64,000 bases of DNA from positions 3,720,001-3,784,000 of the forward strand of contig JAJUBI010000006.1 of assembly GCA_022419385.1 (NCBI GenBank), written 5' to 3'. The DNA comes from Paraconiothyrium sp. Pb-2020 (Eukaryota > Ascomycota > Dothideomycetes > Pleosporales > Didymosphaeriaceae). Both the position numbers and the translations under genes were made by a program. Each line of letters begins with the position of its first letter. Positions within the stretch are counted from its first letter, which is position 1. The notes under the pieces are model-generated. The model had not been told where the DNA came from, searched no databases, and saw only the letters and a list, made by a program, of their open reading frames with translations. Shown piece by piece: positions 34,041-45,179 of this stretch.

Positions 34041-37000
34041 ATGCCTCCGGTCCTGAATCCCTTCCTGCGGGCCTTCTTCCGTAGCACTCTCCCCAGCCAG
34101 TGCTCCCCAGTCCAGCACCACGTAAGCGCCTCTATTACCTACTTGCTGCATGTCCCAGCTAACACAGAAGAAAGGTTCTCCTCGTCCCCACCACCGAAGT
34201 CCTCCTCACCTCCCGCGACCGCGACACGAATGCCTCGTACGCCGACCTAAGCGGCTCCGAAGAGTTCCTGGCCAGCCATGTTCTGCGCGTTCCGGGCGGC
34301 GTGGGCCCCAACAACCAGGTCAAGGATGGTTCAACATTCAGAGAAAGCCGGGGCAAGGCAAAGCAGTATTCGACAGCGAACGGGAGGACGGTGATAATCA
34401 AGGATGCCTTCGTGTATAGCAATAAGGGCTTCAAGACTTTGAACCAGGCACAGCTGCTGAACGACATAATATTCTTTCCTGACACGTTTGAACCACAGCC
34501 GTGGCTGGTGTACTTCATCTCCCGGCCGCTCATTGGAACGTATGATGCGACGCCGATAATACCTGCCTCTTTACCCGACCGCACCAAAGAACACGCACCG
34601 AAACATACGCCGGCGGGGCCGTCAAATAGCGGTCCAACGGCGTCCATGCCGCGGAAGAAAGACGTAAAGTCATTTGGAGACTTGTTGAACCACTTCCCCA
34701 TGATCGCGCGGCAGATGCAGCCGGGCCTCGATAGGCTCTTCACCGAATTCAGGAAAGAGTTGGAGAAGCCGCTTCCGCCTACCCCTTCAAGTCCGTCTCG
34801 AGGGTCTTCTCTGAGCTCGCGGAGACGGGGTTCTGTGTCATCCGGAGAAAGCGTACCTTTGTCGTTGCACAGCAGCATTTCCGGCCCCAATGGGTTCATC
34901 TCGACGTTGGAGATAGACGATGAGGAAGACCTAATGCGAAGGTCTTTAGAGACAGCAGTCATTGCGGCGATAGACCTGTTTCAAGGGGTGGACAAGCAAC
35001 AACTTTCCCTGCTTGGTGCGACGACCGATTTGACTGGCCCCATCGTGGAGCGCATGATTGAGAAATACATCACCGAACAACTACATTCTTTCATGTTTCC
35101 TCGTTTGCAGCATATTCGAAAGTCGGACGATGCCGAGCTTGAGATGCGAATGCGACAAATGATTGATATTGACATTTCTCAGGTGGGTATCGACATCGGC
35201 CATGGTCGGAAAGGCAAAAATGAGCTCTCAGTGCGCTTATCAAAAGCTGTCGAGATATTCAAGAAGATGGGCGTAGCTGGCAGCCCGCAAGAAATGGTGG
35301 AAATACTCCTCGCCGTACAAAAGAGCATCACAATGCCCGAGGCTTCTTCGACGGCCGGAAAAGTTCTTCTAAACGGCGAATCTTCCTCAGAAAAGAACGA
35401 TCACCTGCTCACAATCAATGCAGATACGCTAGTGTCTCTGCTTCTCATTGTTGTTATTCGATCTCCGATCAAAAATCTACAAGCGCGTTTATCTTACATG
35501 CGGCACTTCATCTTCATAGATGATGTAGAAAGCGGCGAGATGGGTTATGCGTTGAGCACTTTTGAGGCTGTACTCTCATATCTGGTCAGGGATTCTGGAG
35601 GTCTACGTAAGGCCAGCCGGCGCAACAGGACTTTGTGGCAAGCAACTAAAACGGGCGACCTTGCAACACTACAGGGTGTACTGGAGCCTGAGAGGTCTTT
35701 TAACGAAGACGCTTGGGCTGATTCAGACGAGGACGAGGACATCCGCGAAAATGTTCGGCCTGTCAGGTTCGCACCAAGCGCCTCAGAGCTTTTAGCATCA
35801 GCTGAAACAACCGTCAATGGAGACGCCGGATCTTCGTATAAGCCTGGTAGACTGTCCCGACTCCGACACAAAGACGAAGATGGCCCTCTAGCTCATATTT
35901 TTCCTTTCCAACGAGCTCCGACCCCTCCAATACTAGACATTTCAGAGAGGCCAAAGCCTAAGAAGAGGGTTTCGATGGACACAAGAAGTATGTCTAGCTC
36001 ATCGGCAGTTTCATTCCGATCGCATACCACACTGGGGTCCCGAGGCACAGGTCTTGAAGGCGATACATCGATAGAGAAACTGTCGAAGACGCAGGGGTCA
36101 GAAGGCGAGTCCATCTTGATGATGGCTGTTGAACATAGACAAGACAAGGCGCTGCAGTATTTGCTTAGCCTATCCGAGTTCTACTCGCCCGATTTCATCC
36201 TCGAAGACTGCAACAACGAGGGCACGACCCTACTCAGCGCGGCCGTACAAAGTGGTAACATAAAGACTACTGACGTCTTTCTCAATTGGATCCTTGAAAC
36301 AAGACCAGCGGAGGACATTTTACGAGCGTACCTAGCAAAACAAGACTCCAAAGGCCGCTGCTTGGCACACTATCTATTCCATCAGCCACTACTCATTGAC
36401 CGAATCGGCCATCTTGTACCTTGGCGACTAAAGGATAGAAATGGGCAGACTCCAATGTTTGCCCTCTGTCGATCTTACGACCACGATCAGTATCGTGACA
36501 TGATCGACAAGGCACTCCACGCTGCTACACGAGCCCAACATGACGGTCAACCATTACATCTGGATGAACACATTGACAACAAGGGAAACAGCCTTCTGCA
36601 TATCGTTGCGGACCCTCAAATTGCAGTCAGGTTGCTGTATCGGTGCGACTCGGACGTCAACGCTCCGAACGACAAGCATTTCACGCCGCTTATGGTAGCC
36701 AGCAAATATGGTCGCATTGAATTAGTTCGTGTCCTGTTCCAGGATCCAAGGGTCGATTTGTCCGTCAAAGATGTTAGGGGCCTTACGGCTGTTGAGCTCG
36801 CAAAGGATGATGAGGTGCGCAACCGAATCGACGACATGGTCCTGCTATCGAACGACCCTGGGCCTGACGGTCGCACGACTACTGTCGTGAGATCGTTCTT
36901 TGTCGAAGACGGAAGTATCCGACTTGTTCTTAAGTCTGGTGCCCCTAATTCGAATGCCACTATTACTGTTACAACTTGCCGGCGCTCCCTTCAAGATTTT

Positions 37001-38218
37001 GAAAGCTTAGCCAAATGGCTAGCGCAGGAACATCCAGCATCCTGGCTCCCGGTCATAAACAACCTTGCATCTCCATTCTTGATACCCTCACGGCCGTCTC
37101 GCTCCGTACTTCGGGACATCCAACTCCGGCTGGACGCTTTTCTCAAGATCCTGCTGAAACATCCTACGTTTGCAACCCATGAGATGGTCTGGGAGTTCTT
37201 CCTCGTCCCAGATATCGATCCAGCGATGCTCGCAGAAAGATCCAAACGCAAAGCGGAGCTGCTTGTTGAACGCATTCGGGAGGAATACGCTCCCATCTAC
37301 GATGTTCGCGAAGTAGAATTATTCGTGCAACATGCGCGCGAATCCGTTCGCTCTCTACACCATGCATCGAAGTCTGTTCTACGCCGGACTAACAAAATGC
37401 GCGCCACATCCACAGATCTTGCCGACGCAGCAAAGCTCGCCAACACTGCGATACACACTCTGACCTTCCTGCCCGAAGCTCACTTGAGAGCTTTAGAACG
37501 GTACACCAAGACTCTGGTTCAGAGTGAAGCAAGCCCCTTGGCAGGCTTCTACTACAATGTGCACGCTATTGCGAGCACCATCAATGCCATACTCACCGCT
37601 TTGAACCGTCCCTCCACGCTCATCAATTCCATGTCCGCGACTCAGAAAGCAGTCGATCGCCATTCCCTCTCAATGCGCCGATCTGATCGTTGGCCTCTCG
37701 GTCTTCTGGATGACGCTCGCTCACGCATGCAGCGCGATGCGCAGGAAAAGATGGAGCGAGCGAACGAAGAGCTCTCCGGCTTGGGCAAAGAACTGCGTTA
37801 CACACAACAGGTTGTCGCGCAAGAGCTCGCTAGCTGGCAAGAAAATCGCGTAGACATGGGTCGGAGAGCACTGAAGGAGTTTGCGCGAAAGATGGTGGTG
37901 AGTGAACGAGCGAGGCTGGAGAGTATGAAGCGTGCTGTGAGGGAGCTAGGAATTGGCGGTCCGAAGGTGCAGGAAGTCAGCAATGGTGTAGCATACGGTG
38001 AGGACGATTCCAGCATCGACACCGAAATGCTTGCGAGGAGGGGGAGCATCGAAGACGTGACCGACGAGGTAGACGGCGCGCTCGCTGCGGACCCCGAGCC
38101 AGATGCGGTCAATGGCGATGTCGGCGCAGCAGATGATGAGCCCCTGATCCCATTGGCGTCACCGTTAGAGATTGATGGTGAGATGGACGGCGTTCTTGGG
38201 GCGGACGAGGAGGACTAA
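34041..38218 (+). CDS. VPS9-ankyrin-PX protein resembling Vrl1/VARP
   Basis: Large endosomal regulator of 1374 residues in two exons, 34041..34121 and 34175..38218. The 53-nt intron has a GTAAGC donor, and the acceptor AAAG at 34171-34174 keeps frame into VLLVPTTEVLLTSRDRD. A VPS9 Rab5-family GEF domain spans about 293-495 (DLTGPIVERMIEKYITEQL, then VSLLLIVVIRSPIKNL). Ankyrin repeats occupy about 670-910 (NNEGTTLLSAAVQSGNI, KHFTPLMVASKYGRIELV). A PX-like fold covers about 930-1045 (RSFFVEDGSIRLVL to WEFFLVPDIDPAML), followed by a long helical, BAR-like region and an acidic tail. This order matches yeast Vrl1, the VPS9/ankyrin/PX-BAR subunit of the VINE endosomal sorting coat, and partly animal VARP. 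GEF activity and complex membership are inferred. The N-terminal 27 residues depend on the short first exon. Confidence 0.87.
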
Positions 38219-39693
38219 TTACTGCAGGCCTCACCTGAAACGGATGGAACATGGTACGGATGGGCGTTTGCATAGGGATCTTCTCTTCTTGTCTATAGGT
38301 TCTCACTTATTACATGTTGTGGTGGATAGGAGCGGCATTCCGATACCCTGATCTTTCGCGTCCCACATTCTGTTCAGCGATGGCGTTCACACAGGACAGG
38401 ACAGGACAGGACAGTGGGCGCGCTTGGAGCGTAACGTAATCTCTAGTCAGTATATAGTTGAACTCCCTGAGGCTATATGCGCGTGAGCGAGCTGTTCGAG
38501 TATTCCTCTCGTGTCGTGAGGTGTTCGTCCAAGGAGACTCCGCTCTCGTCTTCGATGAAGCAACACCCTTCCCAGGCGACGAATATCAGGCTCCTCGACT
38601 GCTGTTCCACCATCCGTACGATCTCGTCTGCAACAGCATTCATCACATGATGTACACTGGGATACTATAGCCCCAACGTACCAATGCATACTTACATCTT
38701 ACACCCTATCCTACCCGTGTGGCAAACTTTTTGTCCAGTGCCCAGCTCCGCGCCTTCCGCAACATCCGCAGAGCTGGCTAACTCCTTCAACAAGCGACTA
38801 CGCCATGCATCGCTCCCCGCTGGCAGAAGCGGCGCATTCCCGTCCTCCGGAAGCAGCGGAGACACTGGCCTCAAGAGCCGGAGATTAACACCTCATGCAA
38901 CCAGGGGAGGCGCGTCTCGCGTTGCACATGTTGGCGTAGACACCGACGCGGCGAACGAGATGGCGTGGCCTTGCGATTACTGTTGATGATAAGGCGTCAC
39001 GGGCGTGTATGCAAGGCGGGGGCGCCGGGGGCGCGAGTGCACGTGGTGGCTGCCGACGGAGTCACAACACTTGGTTGGGAACGTGCTCAATCTGCATACC
39101 ACGGCGATGGGATGAGTCACCCAAGCTGTTTCGAAGAGAAGTAACGTTGAGTCAGCGATACGTAGATTGTGTGTTTGACACAGTGTCAGGTACACGTCGA
39201 GGAACGTTGAGACAGTAGGTGGAGTCAAGGCGAAGTATGAGCCAGGAACACTCATGAACAGTCACTGTGTTATTAGTCACGAATGGAAGTTGGCTCTTAG
39301 TTGTAGTCACTGCAAGGGAGTCATAGTGTAAAGGATATAGATATATAAGAAAGAGCCCGCAAGACTTGGGCTGAAAGGCGAGTACTCGTCACTAAACTAC
39401 TAAGCTAAAAGGACAGTAAACATTCGCACGGTCGACGACATGTCGACAATAACCACCAAAACCGATACCAGGAGGAGTCAATCAACCAATGGGAGACTTC
39501 ACTCCGGCCGGGAATCACAAAGAGCACATGAAAAAGAAAAGCGGCCACATCGCCAGAGACGAAGGGCCTAAAGTCATCAGAACTGAGAAAAGGAAACTTT
39601 TTGGTCGAGGCTGGGATGGCTGGCGAGGCCGATCTCACCAGCTCCTCAAAACCATTGATACTGATCCGGACCGACTCCGGGAGGCGCAAAGAT
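38219..39693. other. Convergent intergenic stretch with small repeats
   Basis: No supported gene. It contains a short ACAGG microsatellite at 38391-38414 and two TGAGTCA strings at 39113-39119 and 39148-39154. A tRNA-Glu-like fragment at about 39352-39412 (minus) lacks a B-box. It lies between the 3' ends of the VPS9-domain gene and cpcA. Confidence 0.4.
38391..38414. repeat. ACAGG microsatellite, 4.8 copies
   Basis: Perfect head-to-tail copies of a 5-bp unit, in non-coding sequence downstream of the VPS9-domain gene. Confidence 0.95.
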
Positions 39694-40956
39694 TCATGAT
39701 CCGGAGTAACCCTGAGCCAAGGCGATCTGCTTCCACTTCTCCACTTCGGCCTCTAGCTCTGCATTGCGCTTCTCAAGTAGGTTGACGTGGTCGAATTTCC
39801 GTTGACGCGAGTCACGAGCTGCAAGGGTATTGCGCGCTCGCTTCAAGGCCACCTTGTCATTGGGGTCCACCATGATGGTGGGGAGAGGTCCTTTCCGGCG
39901 ACGAGGCTTGGTTATTGATGCATTCGTGGCAGGTGAGCCGTTAACAGATGACTTCCTTCGGTGGGAGTTTGCAGACATGACGACGGGCGAGTTAACGCTG
40001 GAGCCGCTGGACTTGGTTGTGTTGCTGCTGACAGTGCGCTCGAGGGCCGGAGCGACTAGGGGAGCAGTAACCGCTGGCGCGGCACCCTTGTTGTCCTCCT
40101 CTGGGAAGAGGGAGAACCAGTTGTCGGCTGGCATGTACGAGTCACCCTGGAACATGGGCGAAGTCTCGAAACTGTCAGTGATGAAGGGCGACTGGTCGAC
40201 GTCTGGGGAAGTGATGTTTGTGAACGTCGTCGAAGGTGGCGCAGACTGGAAAGGGTCCGCGAAGATGTCCTTGGGAGACACTGTGCGCGTAGAGCCCGAC
40301 ACCGAGTGGGGGTTGATGGTGGTGAAGGCGGTTGCGGGTGCCTCCCAAGACACCTCCTGCTGGAGGCCAGCGAAGAGGCTGGCCCCAGAGTCGAACGAGT
40401 TGTTGCTATTCAAGTCTGCTTGAAGCGTGAGCTTGAGCGTTTCGTGCGCAAGAACAGCGTGAGTCCTACCTGCCATGGTTGCGACGTTGCTGTGCTGGTG
40501 GATCTGAGGAATGCTGTTACTAGAGCTGTTGAACAAGGGGACCGGTGGACGTTGTTGTGACTGTGGCTGTGGGAAAGCTATGGTTGATGTAGGCGCTGAG
40601 TTTGCGTAGAAGGGCGGGGTTGCGTTAAACAGATGCCCAGGTTGCGGAGCGCTCGGTGCACGATGCGGCCGATGAGGGGCTGGAGCCGGCTGGTCGTAGA
40701 GCACGAAGTCGTTCTGAGGAGGCGCGAAGTCGGTATGGGACGTATTCAGTGGTTGCCGTGAGGCGTGGGGAGCTGGTGAGGAAAGCCATGTTGACTGGTA
40801 AGAAGCCGTGGTGGACGACGTAAAGTCGAACGGGGGGTTGGAAGGTAACGGCGAACTAGAGCTGCACTGGGCGGGGCTGTAGTTCAGAGGTTCCAAAACG
40901 GAAGACTCTGAGGCTGGTGGTTGAGTGGGGAGGTGGTTGATGGTTGAGGGATCCAA
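39694..40956 (-). CDS. cpcA: CpcA/Gcn4-type bZIP activator of amino-acid biosynthesis genes
   Basis: Cross-pathway-control transcription factor, 420 residues as one open frame. The C-terminal bZIP is clear: basic region VALKRARNTLAARDSRQRK, then the heptad start LLEKRNAELEAEVEKWKQIAL. KWKQIALAQG near the end resembles dothideomycete CpcA. A PTIMVDPNDK stretch precedes the basic region, and acidic or aromatic patches (NWFSLFPEEDN) may be the activation domain. The N-terminal 160 residues are rich in Pro, Ser and Gln. Within the frame, 40469..40416 is a 54-nt segment with GTAGGA and GCAG ends; removing it keeps frame and gives MADLNSNN in place of MAGRTHAVL. It may therefore be an intron, leaving 402 residues. 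Family members are controlled by upstream ORFs, and one is present here (40978-41076). Confidence 0.87.
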   Translation of the reverse strand: MDPSTINHLPTQPPASESSVLEPLNYSPAQCSSSSPLPSNPPFDFTSSTTASYQSTWLSSPAPHASRQPLNTSHTDFAPPQNDFVLYDQPAPAPHRPHRAPSAPQPGHLFNATPPFYANSAPTSTIAFPQPQSQQRPPVPLFNSSSNSIPQIHQHSNVATMAGRTHAVLAHETLKLTLQADLNSNNSFDSGASLFAGLQQEVSWEAPATAFTTINPHSVSGSTRTVSPKDIFADPFQSAPPSTTFTNITSPDVDQSPFITDSFETSPMFQGDSYMPADNWFSLFPEEDNKGAAPAVTAPLVAPALERTVSSNTTKSSGSSVNSPVVMSANSHRRKSSVNGSPATNASITKPRRRKGPLPTIMVDPNDKVALKRARNTLAARDSRQRKFDHVNLLEKRNAELEAEVEKWKQIALAQGYSGS

Positions 40957-40977
40957 GGTGTCGGCTTTACGCTGAAG

Positions 40978-41076
40978 CTAGAAGGCAGCCATTATGTCGG
41001 TTGCCTGTAGTTTCTTGTTGTGTGAAGTCGTAGTAGATGGAGAGGAAAAAGGAAACGGGTGCCTGGCGCGGGGCAT
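40978..41076 (-). promoter_or_regulatory. Upstream ORF in the cpcA leader
   Basis: A 32-codon frame from ATG 41076 to TAG 40980..40978. It has a second in-frame ATG at 40992 four codons before the stop (MAAF), and ends 21 bases before the cpcA ATG. Leaders of GCN4, cpc-1 and cpcA carry inhibitory uORFs that let starvation and eIF2 phosphorylation raise translation. The sequence shows the frame; its activity is inferred by family. No transcript start is known. Confidence 0.55.
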
Positions 41077-41115
41077 TGGACCTTTTGTGCGCGCCGAGCG
41101 AGTGCGCTAACGTTA

Positions 41116-41122
41116 TGACTCA
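41116..41122. promoter_or_regulatory. TGACTCA element upstream of cpcA
   Basis: A perfect Gcn4/CpcA recognition heptamer, 160 bases before the cpcA start codon. It is consistent with known self-activation of cpc-1/cpcA genes. Such heptamers occur by chance about eight times in 64 kb, so position alone supports it. Confidence 0.4.
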
Positions 41123-41353
41123 CTGGCGACGCACAGGCAAGAGACGCGACCGCAGCCGGGACGCAGCCGTGTCTCGGCCAATCAGCGCCCCCACCAGCGC
41201 CCTCATGCTGGGCACCCCATCCTCGACGCCTCCTAGCGACCGCCGGGTGCGCGACCGGTCCCATCGTGAGACGCCGCCAGCAGCAATCCTGCGCACATAT
41301 GGAAATAGCCGTTTGCTCGAGGAGCGAGAGTGCGCGCGCGACTTTGCCCTCTG

Positions 41354-41397
41354 TCTTGCTTCCGTCTTGCCCCCGTCTTGCTTCCGTCTTGCCCGCT
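41354..41397. repeat. Four tandem 11-bp units (TCTTGC-based)
   Basis: Four head-to-tail copies beginning TCTTGC. Units 1 and 3 are TCTTGCTTCCG and units 2 and 4 are TCTTGCCC-types, giving an alternating higher-order pattern. It lies upstream of cpcA. Confidence 0.85.
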
Positions 41398-43329
41398 GGC
41401 GCCCTCGCCGGCATCGCACTCGTTGCCAGCGTGGCCGCGACGCCGCCTGCGGGCTGTTACTGGCGGTGCCAACATCAGGCATCAACTTTTCGATCAGTAG
41501 GGCGCGAATCAGCGGCCGGCGCACCCTAGCTGCTGAGCCCAGCTGAGCCCTTGGAACCGGTGGAGTTGATTACGAGCCGCTAACGCCGCGTGCTGCGGAA
41601 TAGGCATCCAAACGCCGACGGAAAAAGAGAGGGCGGAACAGACGAGCGCCCTTTTCGCTGCTGCTACTCCGACGTGCTGCGCGTGCGGCGGGCCGTCTGT
41701 GTGAGGACGCCTGCTTGGCGACGCAACATGTCGCAACCAGATGGCGAATCCAAACCATCACGGCGCAATCGTCGGCGCGTCGTTTCGCGCGTCCCCGCGT
41801 TTCGTGCAAGAAGCGGTGTGTCGAAACGGCTGCTTGCCGACTATGACTCCTCAGGCACAACCCAATCTAACGAATCTCACTCAGCCCCGATGTCTGCACT
41901 CGGCCCTGATCGCTGGGGACCAGGATGCGTTGAACCGCAGCTGCTCACAGCCCCATCCTCCCGCGTCTACAGAATTTATGTCAGCTACTCCGTACTCCTT
42001 GTCTGCAGATTGGAGAATATCCCGTACGGTACATCTAGCGTATGGTGTTGCGTCCGCAAATTCGTTTCTTCGCGTGCTCATTTCTTGGCTTTCCATCCAC
42101 TCTCGGCCGCTTCGTGCGCGGCCGAATAACCCGTGATATGGACACGAATTCTACTTTCAGATTGTTTCGTAGCACGCTTACTACAGAGTACACCTTGTAG
42201 TCGTCTGCAGCTTTGCCGAGGCATGCAGGTATAATATCTAATCAAGCTGCAGAACCATGTATTTCTATGCATCGCGGGTGCTAAGCTTCTGGAAGGTGCG
42301 CATCTATCACGCCTTATCCCGCCAAACATATCTACCCCAGACGTTCGTTCTAGCGTTTGCCTGCGCTCGTCCTCATCACTCCACCCTATTAGGCTCGGAA
42401 TGAAGTCAGGGTAGGCGCTATATCTACCGGCGTGCTAAGGAGCGGCATCTGATCTCGCTGCCTTCCATAAGCAGCCCTGCTTGGTAATCGCCTCTGGGAC
42501 CATCCACGATTCTGGCTTCCAAATGTTTGCGTAAATGCTCGTCATTGGTCAGACTATTGATCAGACCGCCTGGGATATCCTTTGAAGGGAAAGCTTATCA
42601 GCTTCTTGCACATCAGATGGCTGCGTCCAGCTCCGCGCCCGGGGCAAGGACGATCCCTCCGACACCAACAGCTACTCGGAACTCCGCCGTAAAGCTTCCT
42701 TGACCTAACGACTGCTGAGCGTTGAAACGCAAATTCGAAGCAGAGGCGGTCCGCGGCCGTCGGCGCGGCTGGCATTCTTCTAAATGGCTTTCCTTATTCT
42801 TACAGCAGCAATTCCTACGGTAAGCTATAATGAAACGAGCGACATTTGCGGTACTAAAGCTGCTTCATCTCTTAGTGCAGTCAGCTTGAGAAAGGTCCTG
42901 CCTGATGTAGAAGTGTGTGCTTGCCAGTCTTGAAGTAGAGGTGCGGTAGGACGTCAAGGTAGACGACGAAACAAACTCCGACGACCGACCAAGGTCTATT
43001 CGTGGGGTTCTGCTTCTAGCTTTGATATGGTGAAGCGGATCTGACGGCCCTATTGCCACCTGAATGAGAGTTTGGTTTGCGGCTATGGAGGGCGGCGACG
43101 CCGATGTAGGTTATCCACCACCTCTTTAGTTTCAGGACCGATGAGGATATCGTCCAGCACATACATGATTCCAAGCCGGTTACCCAGATATGGTTCACTG
43201 CGGACGCCTGCAATTGCATCGCCGTGTGTTCATCGTGAAGTGGGATACACGTTGACATATCCTTCTCACAAATACCCATCTGGTATATTGATGGCTCCCT
43301 TGTGGATTTTTATGATACATAAGCTCTTC

Positions 43330-44030
43330 TCATTTCTGCATACATCCATTTGGGGCTGCACTTCTACGTAAACAAGGGAGCAAATCCGTCCTGACATGCG
43401 ATTTGTTTAGGGCTTTTGAAAGGCTATCTTTTCTAAGAGCCCCTTGCCAGGTTTTCCGTTGGAGTCGATGACTATACGGCGTGGTTTTGAATAAGATGTT
43501 TAACGCAGTTCTCCGAATCATACGGTGCTCCCCTACGGCCCTGATCCAGTCTTGTGCCGCATCCCACGCTTGATTAGCCAAGGCAACAGCACCTAGCTAA
43601 AGGGGACGATGAGGGAGATACAAGTCAAGCACTTCTCTCGCGAAGGCTAGGTAAGTGAAAGCGATCCTGATATTGGGTGAACGTATGTTTAGGATTATAA
43701 AGGTGATGTTGCGTACCATGTCTATTGCATGTTCAGAGCGTAGCGCTGAAAGAACTTGATCAGAGTGTTTAGGGTTGTGAACTTGCATTCGCCTTTGCGG
43801 TAGAGGATAGGCGTAGCTTCTCAGTTGATCTGCCTACAAACTAGTAGTGAAAGCAGGTTGTGTTCTGAAGGCTGCGTTCTGGAAGCATACCACCTGAACG
43901 CGATTTTGTCGCGACGTCTGGTTTGACGGTCTTTACACCTGGCTATCAAGAACCTGTAGTCCGAGTCGATTGCACGGTCGTAAACCATATTTCTGATTTC
44001 TCTTGAAAGACTTTGAGATTTGAGAAAAGG
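43330..44030 (-). pseudogene. Decayed gene of the fungal LVCRQI..EA.PILY family
   Basis: Fragments of one protein read in order on the minus strand. SLSREIRNMVYDRAIDSDYRFLIARC is followed by LLSLLVCRQIN, an in-frame TGA at about 43820, then EATPILYRKGECKF. After a frame change near 43750 comes ALRSEHAIDMVRNITF, then a TAG at 43599..43597 and the in-frame continuation LGAVALANQAWDAAQDW. The pattern (REIR..VY, then LL.VCRQI..EA.P.LY and a REVLDLYLP-like later part) is a large, poorly characterised fungal family, often annotated as F-box-related or hypothetical. Two stops plus a frame change not at a G/C run indicate real decay rather than sequencing error. Boundaries are approximate and no function can be given. 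Confidence 0.5.
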
Positions 44031-45179
44031 GCAAGGTCGAAGAGCAGACGCCTTTTAACCCACTAAGGATGAAGTTTTGCGCCGCTTGGGTGGCTGTTCC
44101 TTTTCCGAGCTAAATTCGGCCGTGCGTAGAAATTGGCAGGTTTCTGTTCATTGTTGGCTTACAAGACTCACACACAAGCGTCGAACAACTTACTCTGAAT
44201 CGCTTCCTCGGACCTAACATATCATACATGGCTTTAGCCATATTGAAAATTTCAAAGTGAGACGTAGGACAGCGATTGTGAACAGTTCGTCGTCTTGTTA
44301 ATTTGTTCCCGGACAGCTATATCAATTTGACGGAGATATATGTCTCAGTATCCTGGTGGTCTTGTACTTAAGCAATGCGGTGAAGAGGGACACGATCCCA
44401 GGCATTGATCTTGGAGTTCAAGAGACGGCGGTTGCTTGTTTGTGAGACACGGCGGCTGTCAGGTTTGTACTGTCTCGAGCTGTTGATAGAACCATGATGA
44501 GGCTTTGGTTCATTGTGCTAACACAGTCCATTATTAGTGTTTTTCTGAGGTGGTCCAAATGTGGCAGCAGTGATCATCACTGCAGAGCGATATAGTCGAG
44601 TGACACAAGATCTTGTAGAGATCTGTTGAAAGGAATACGTCAGTCTAATACATGCACGGTTTCCGCGACCTTGTCTCCATGTCGGACGAATGCTAGCGGA
44701 GGGGAGAAAGTCACAAGCCTAAGATGAGCCACACCACGAGAGCTTCGACCGCGATCGCACTGTTCGTCGCATGCACGCGTGAGTTTGATTCTTCTGTCAC
44801 GAGAATAAGCAGTACTCTCCGCTGAAAGTGAATTATATCCGAACAATGAAGTGTGAGGTCGTGCCAGCGTTCGCGGGCCCGAGCGGCGCGCCCTAGCCGA
44901 GGAATTGGTAGCGTGGGCCGGCGCCATGTCGGTGCCTTGGGTGCTGACATATTTTAGTTAGAACGCACGGCGGGCGAGGCGTAGCGGTAGGGCTGATCAA
45001 GCAAAGAAGCAAGACGCGCGCCGCTGTTTGCTACCGTTTCTTCTCAGCGTTACTTCCACCGTGGTCATTTGGCAAGCTGTCCTTCCCCTATACCTTGTCC
45101 TGGCCTGCTGCGCGTCGTGGGGGTGCCTACAGATCATAGTCTTGGCCTTCTTTGTCGTGTCAGACGGAGAACATCAGTT
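44031..45179. other. Intergenic, no supported gene
   Basis: Upstream region of the Zn2Cys6 gene. Frames at 44640-44950 minus overlap each other and show no motif. The last 80 bases before 45180 are likely the 5' leader. Confidence 0.4.

Larger units (their letters stand above)
41077..43329. other. GC-rich upstream region of cpcA and gene-free stretch
   Basis: From about 41050 to 41800 the sequence is GC-rich with many overlapping frames on both strands. None has a domain, so they look like chance. From 41900 to 43300 the composition is ordinary, and only short frames with no motif are seen. Confidence 0.4.

Noticed and set aside
39113..39154. Two TGAGTCA heptamers 35 bp apart
   Set aside because: TGASTCA is expected about eight times by chance in 64 kb, and these lie at the 3' side of cpcA and of the VPS9-domain gene, so a regulatory role is unsupported.
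39352..39412. tRNA-Glu-like stretch on the minus strand (TAGTTTAGTG, then CTCGCCTTTCA)
   Set aside because: The 5' half resembles a tRNA-Glu D-arm and anticodon loop, but there is no B-box, no matching acceptor stem and the anticodon stem does not pair. At best it is a decayed fragment.
41037..42136. Several overlapping frames of 70-180 codons on both strands
   Set aside because: They occur in GC-rich sequence where stops are rare, have Arg/Ala/Ser-biased composition and no domain. They overlap the cpcA leader and promoter.
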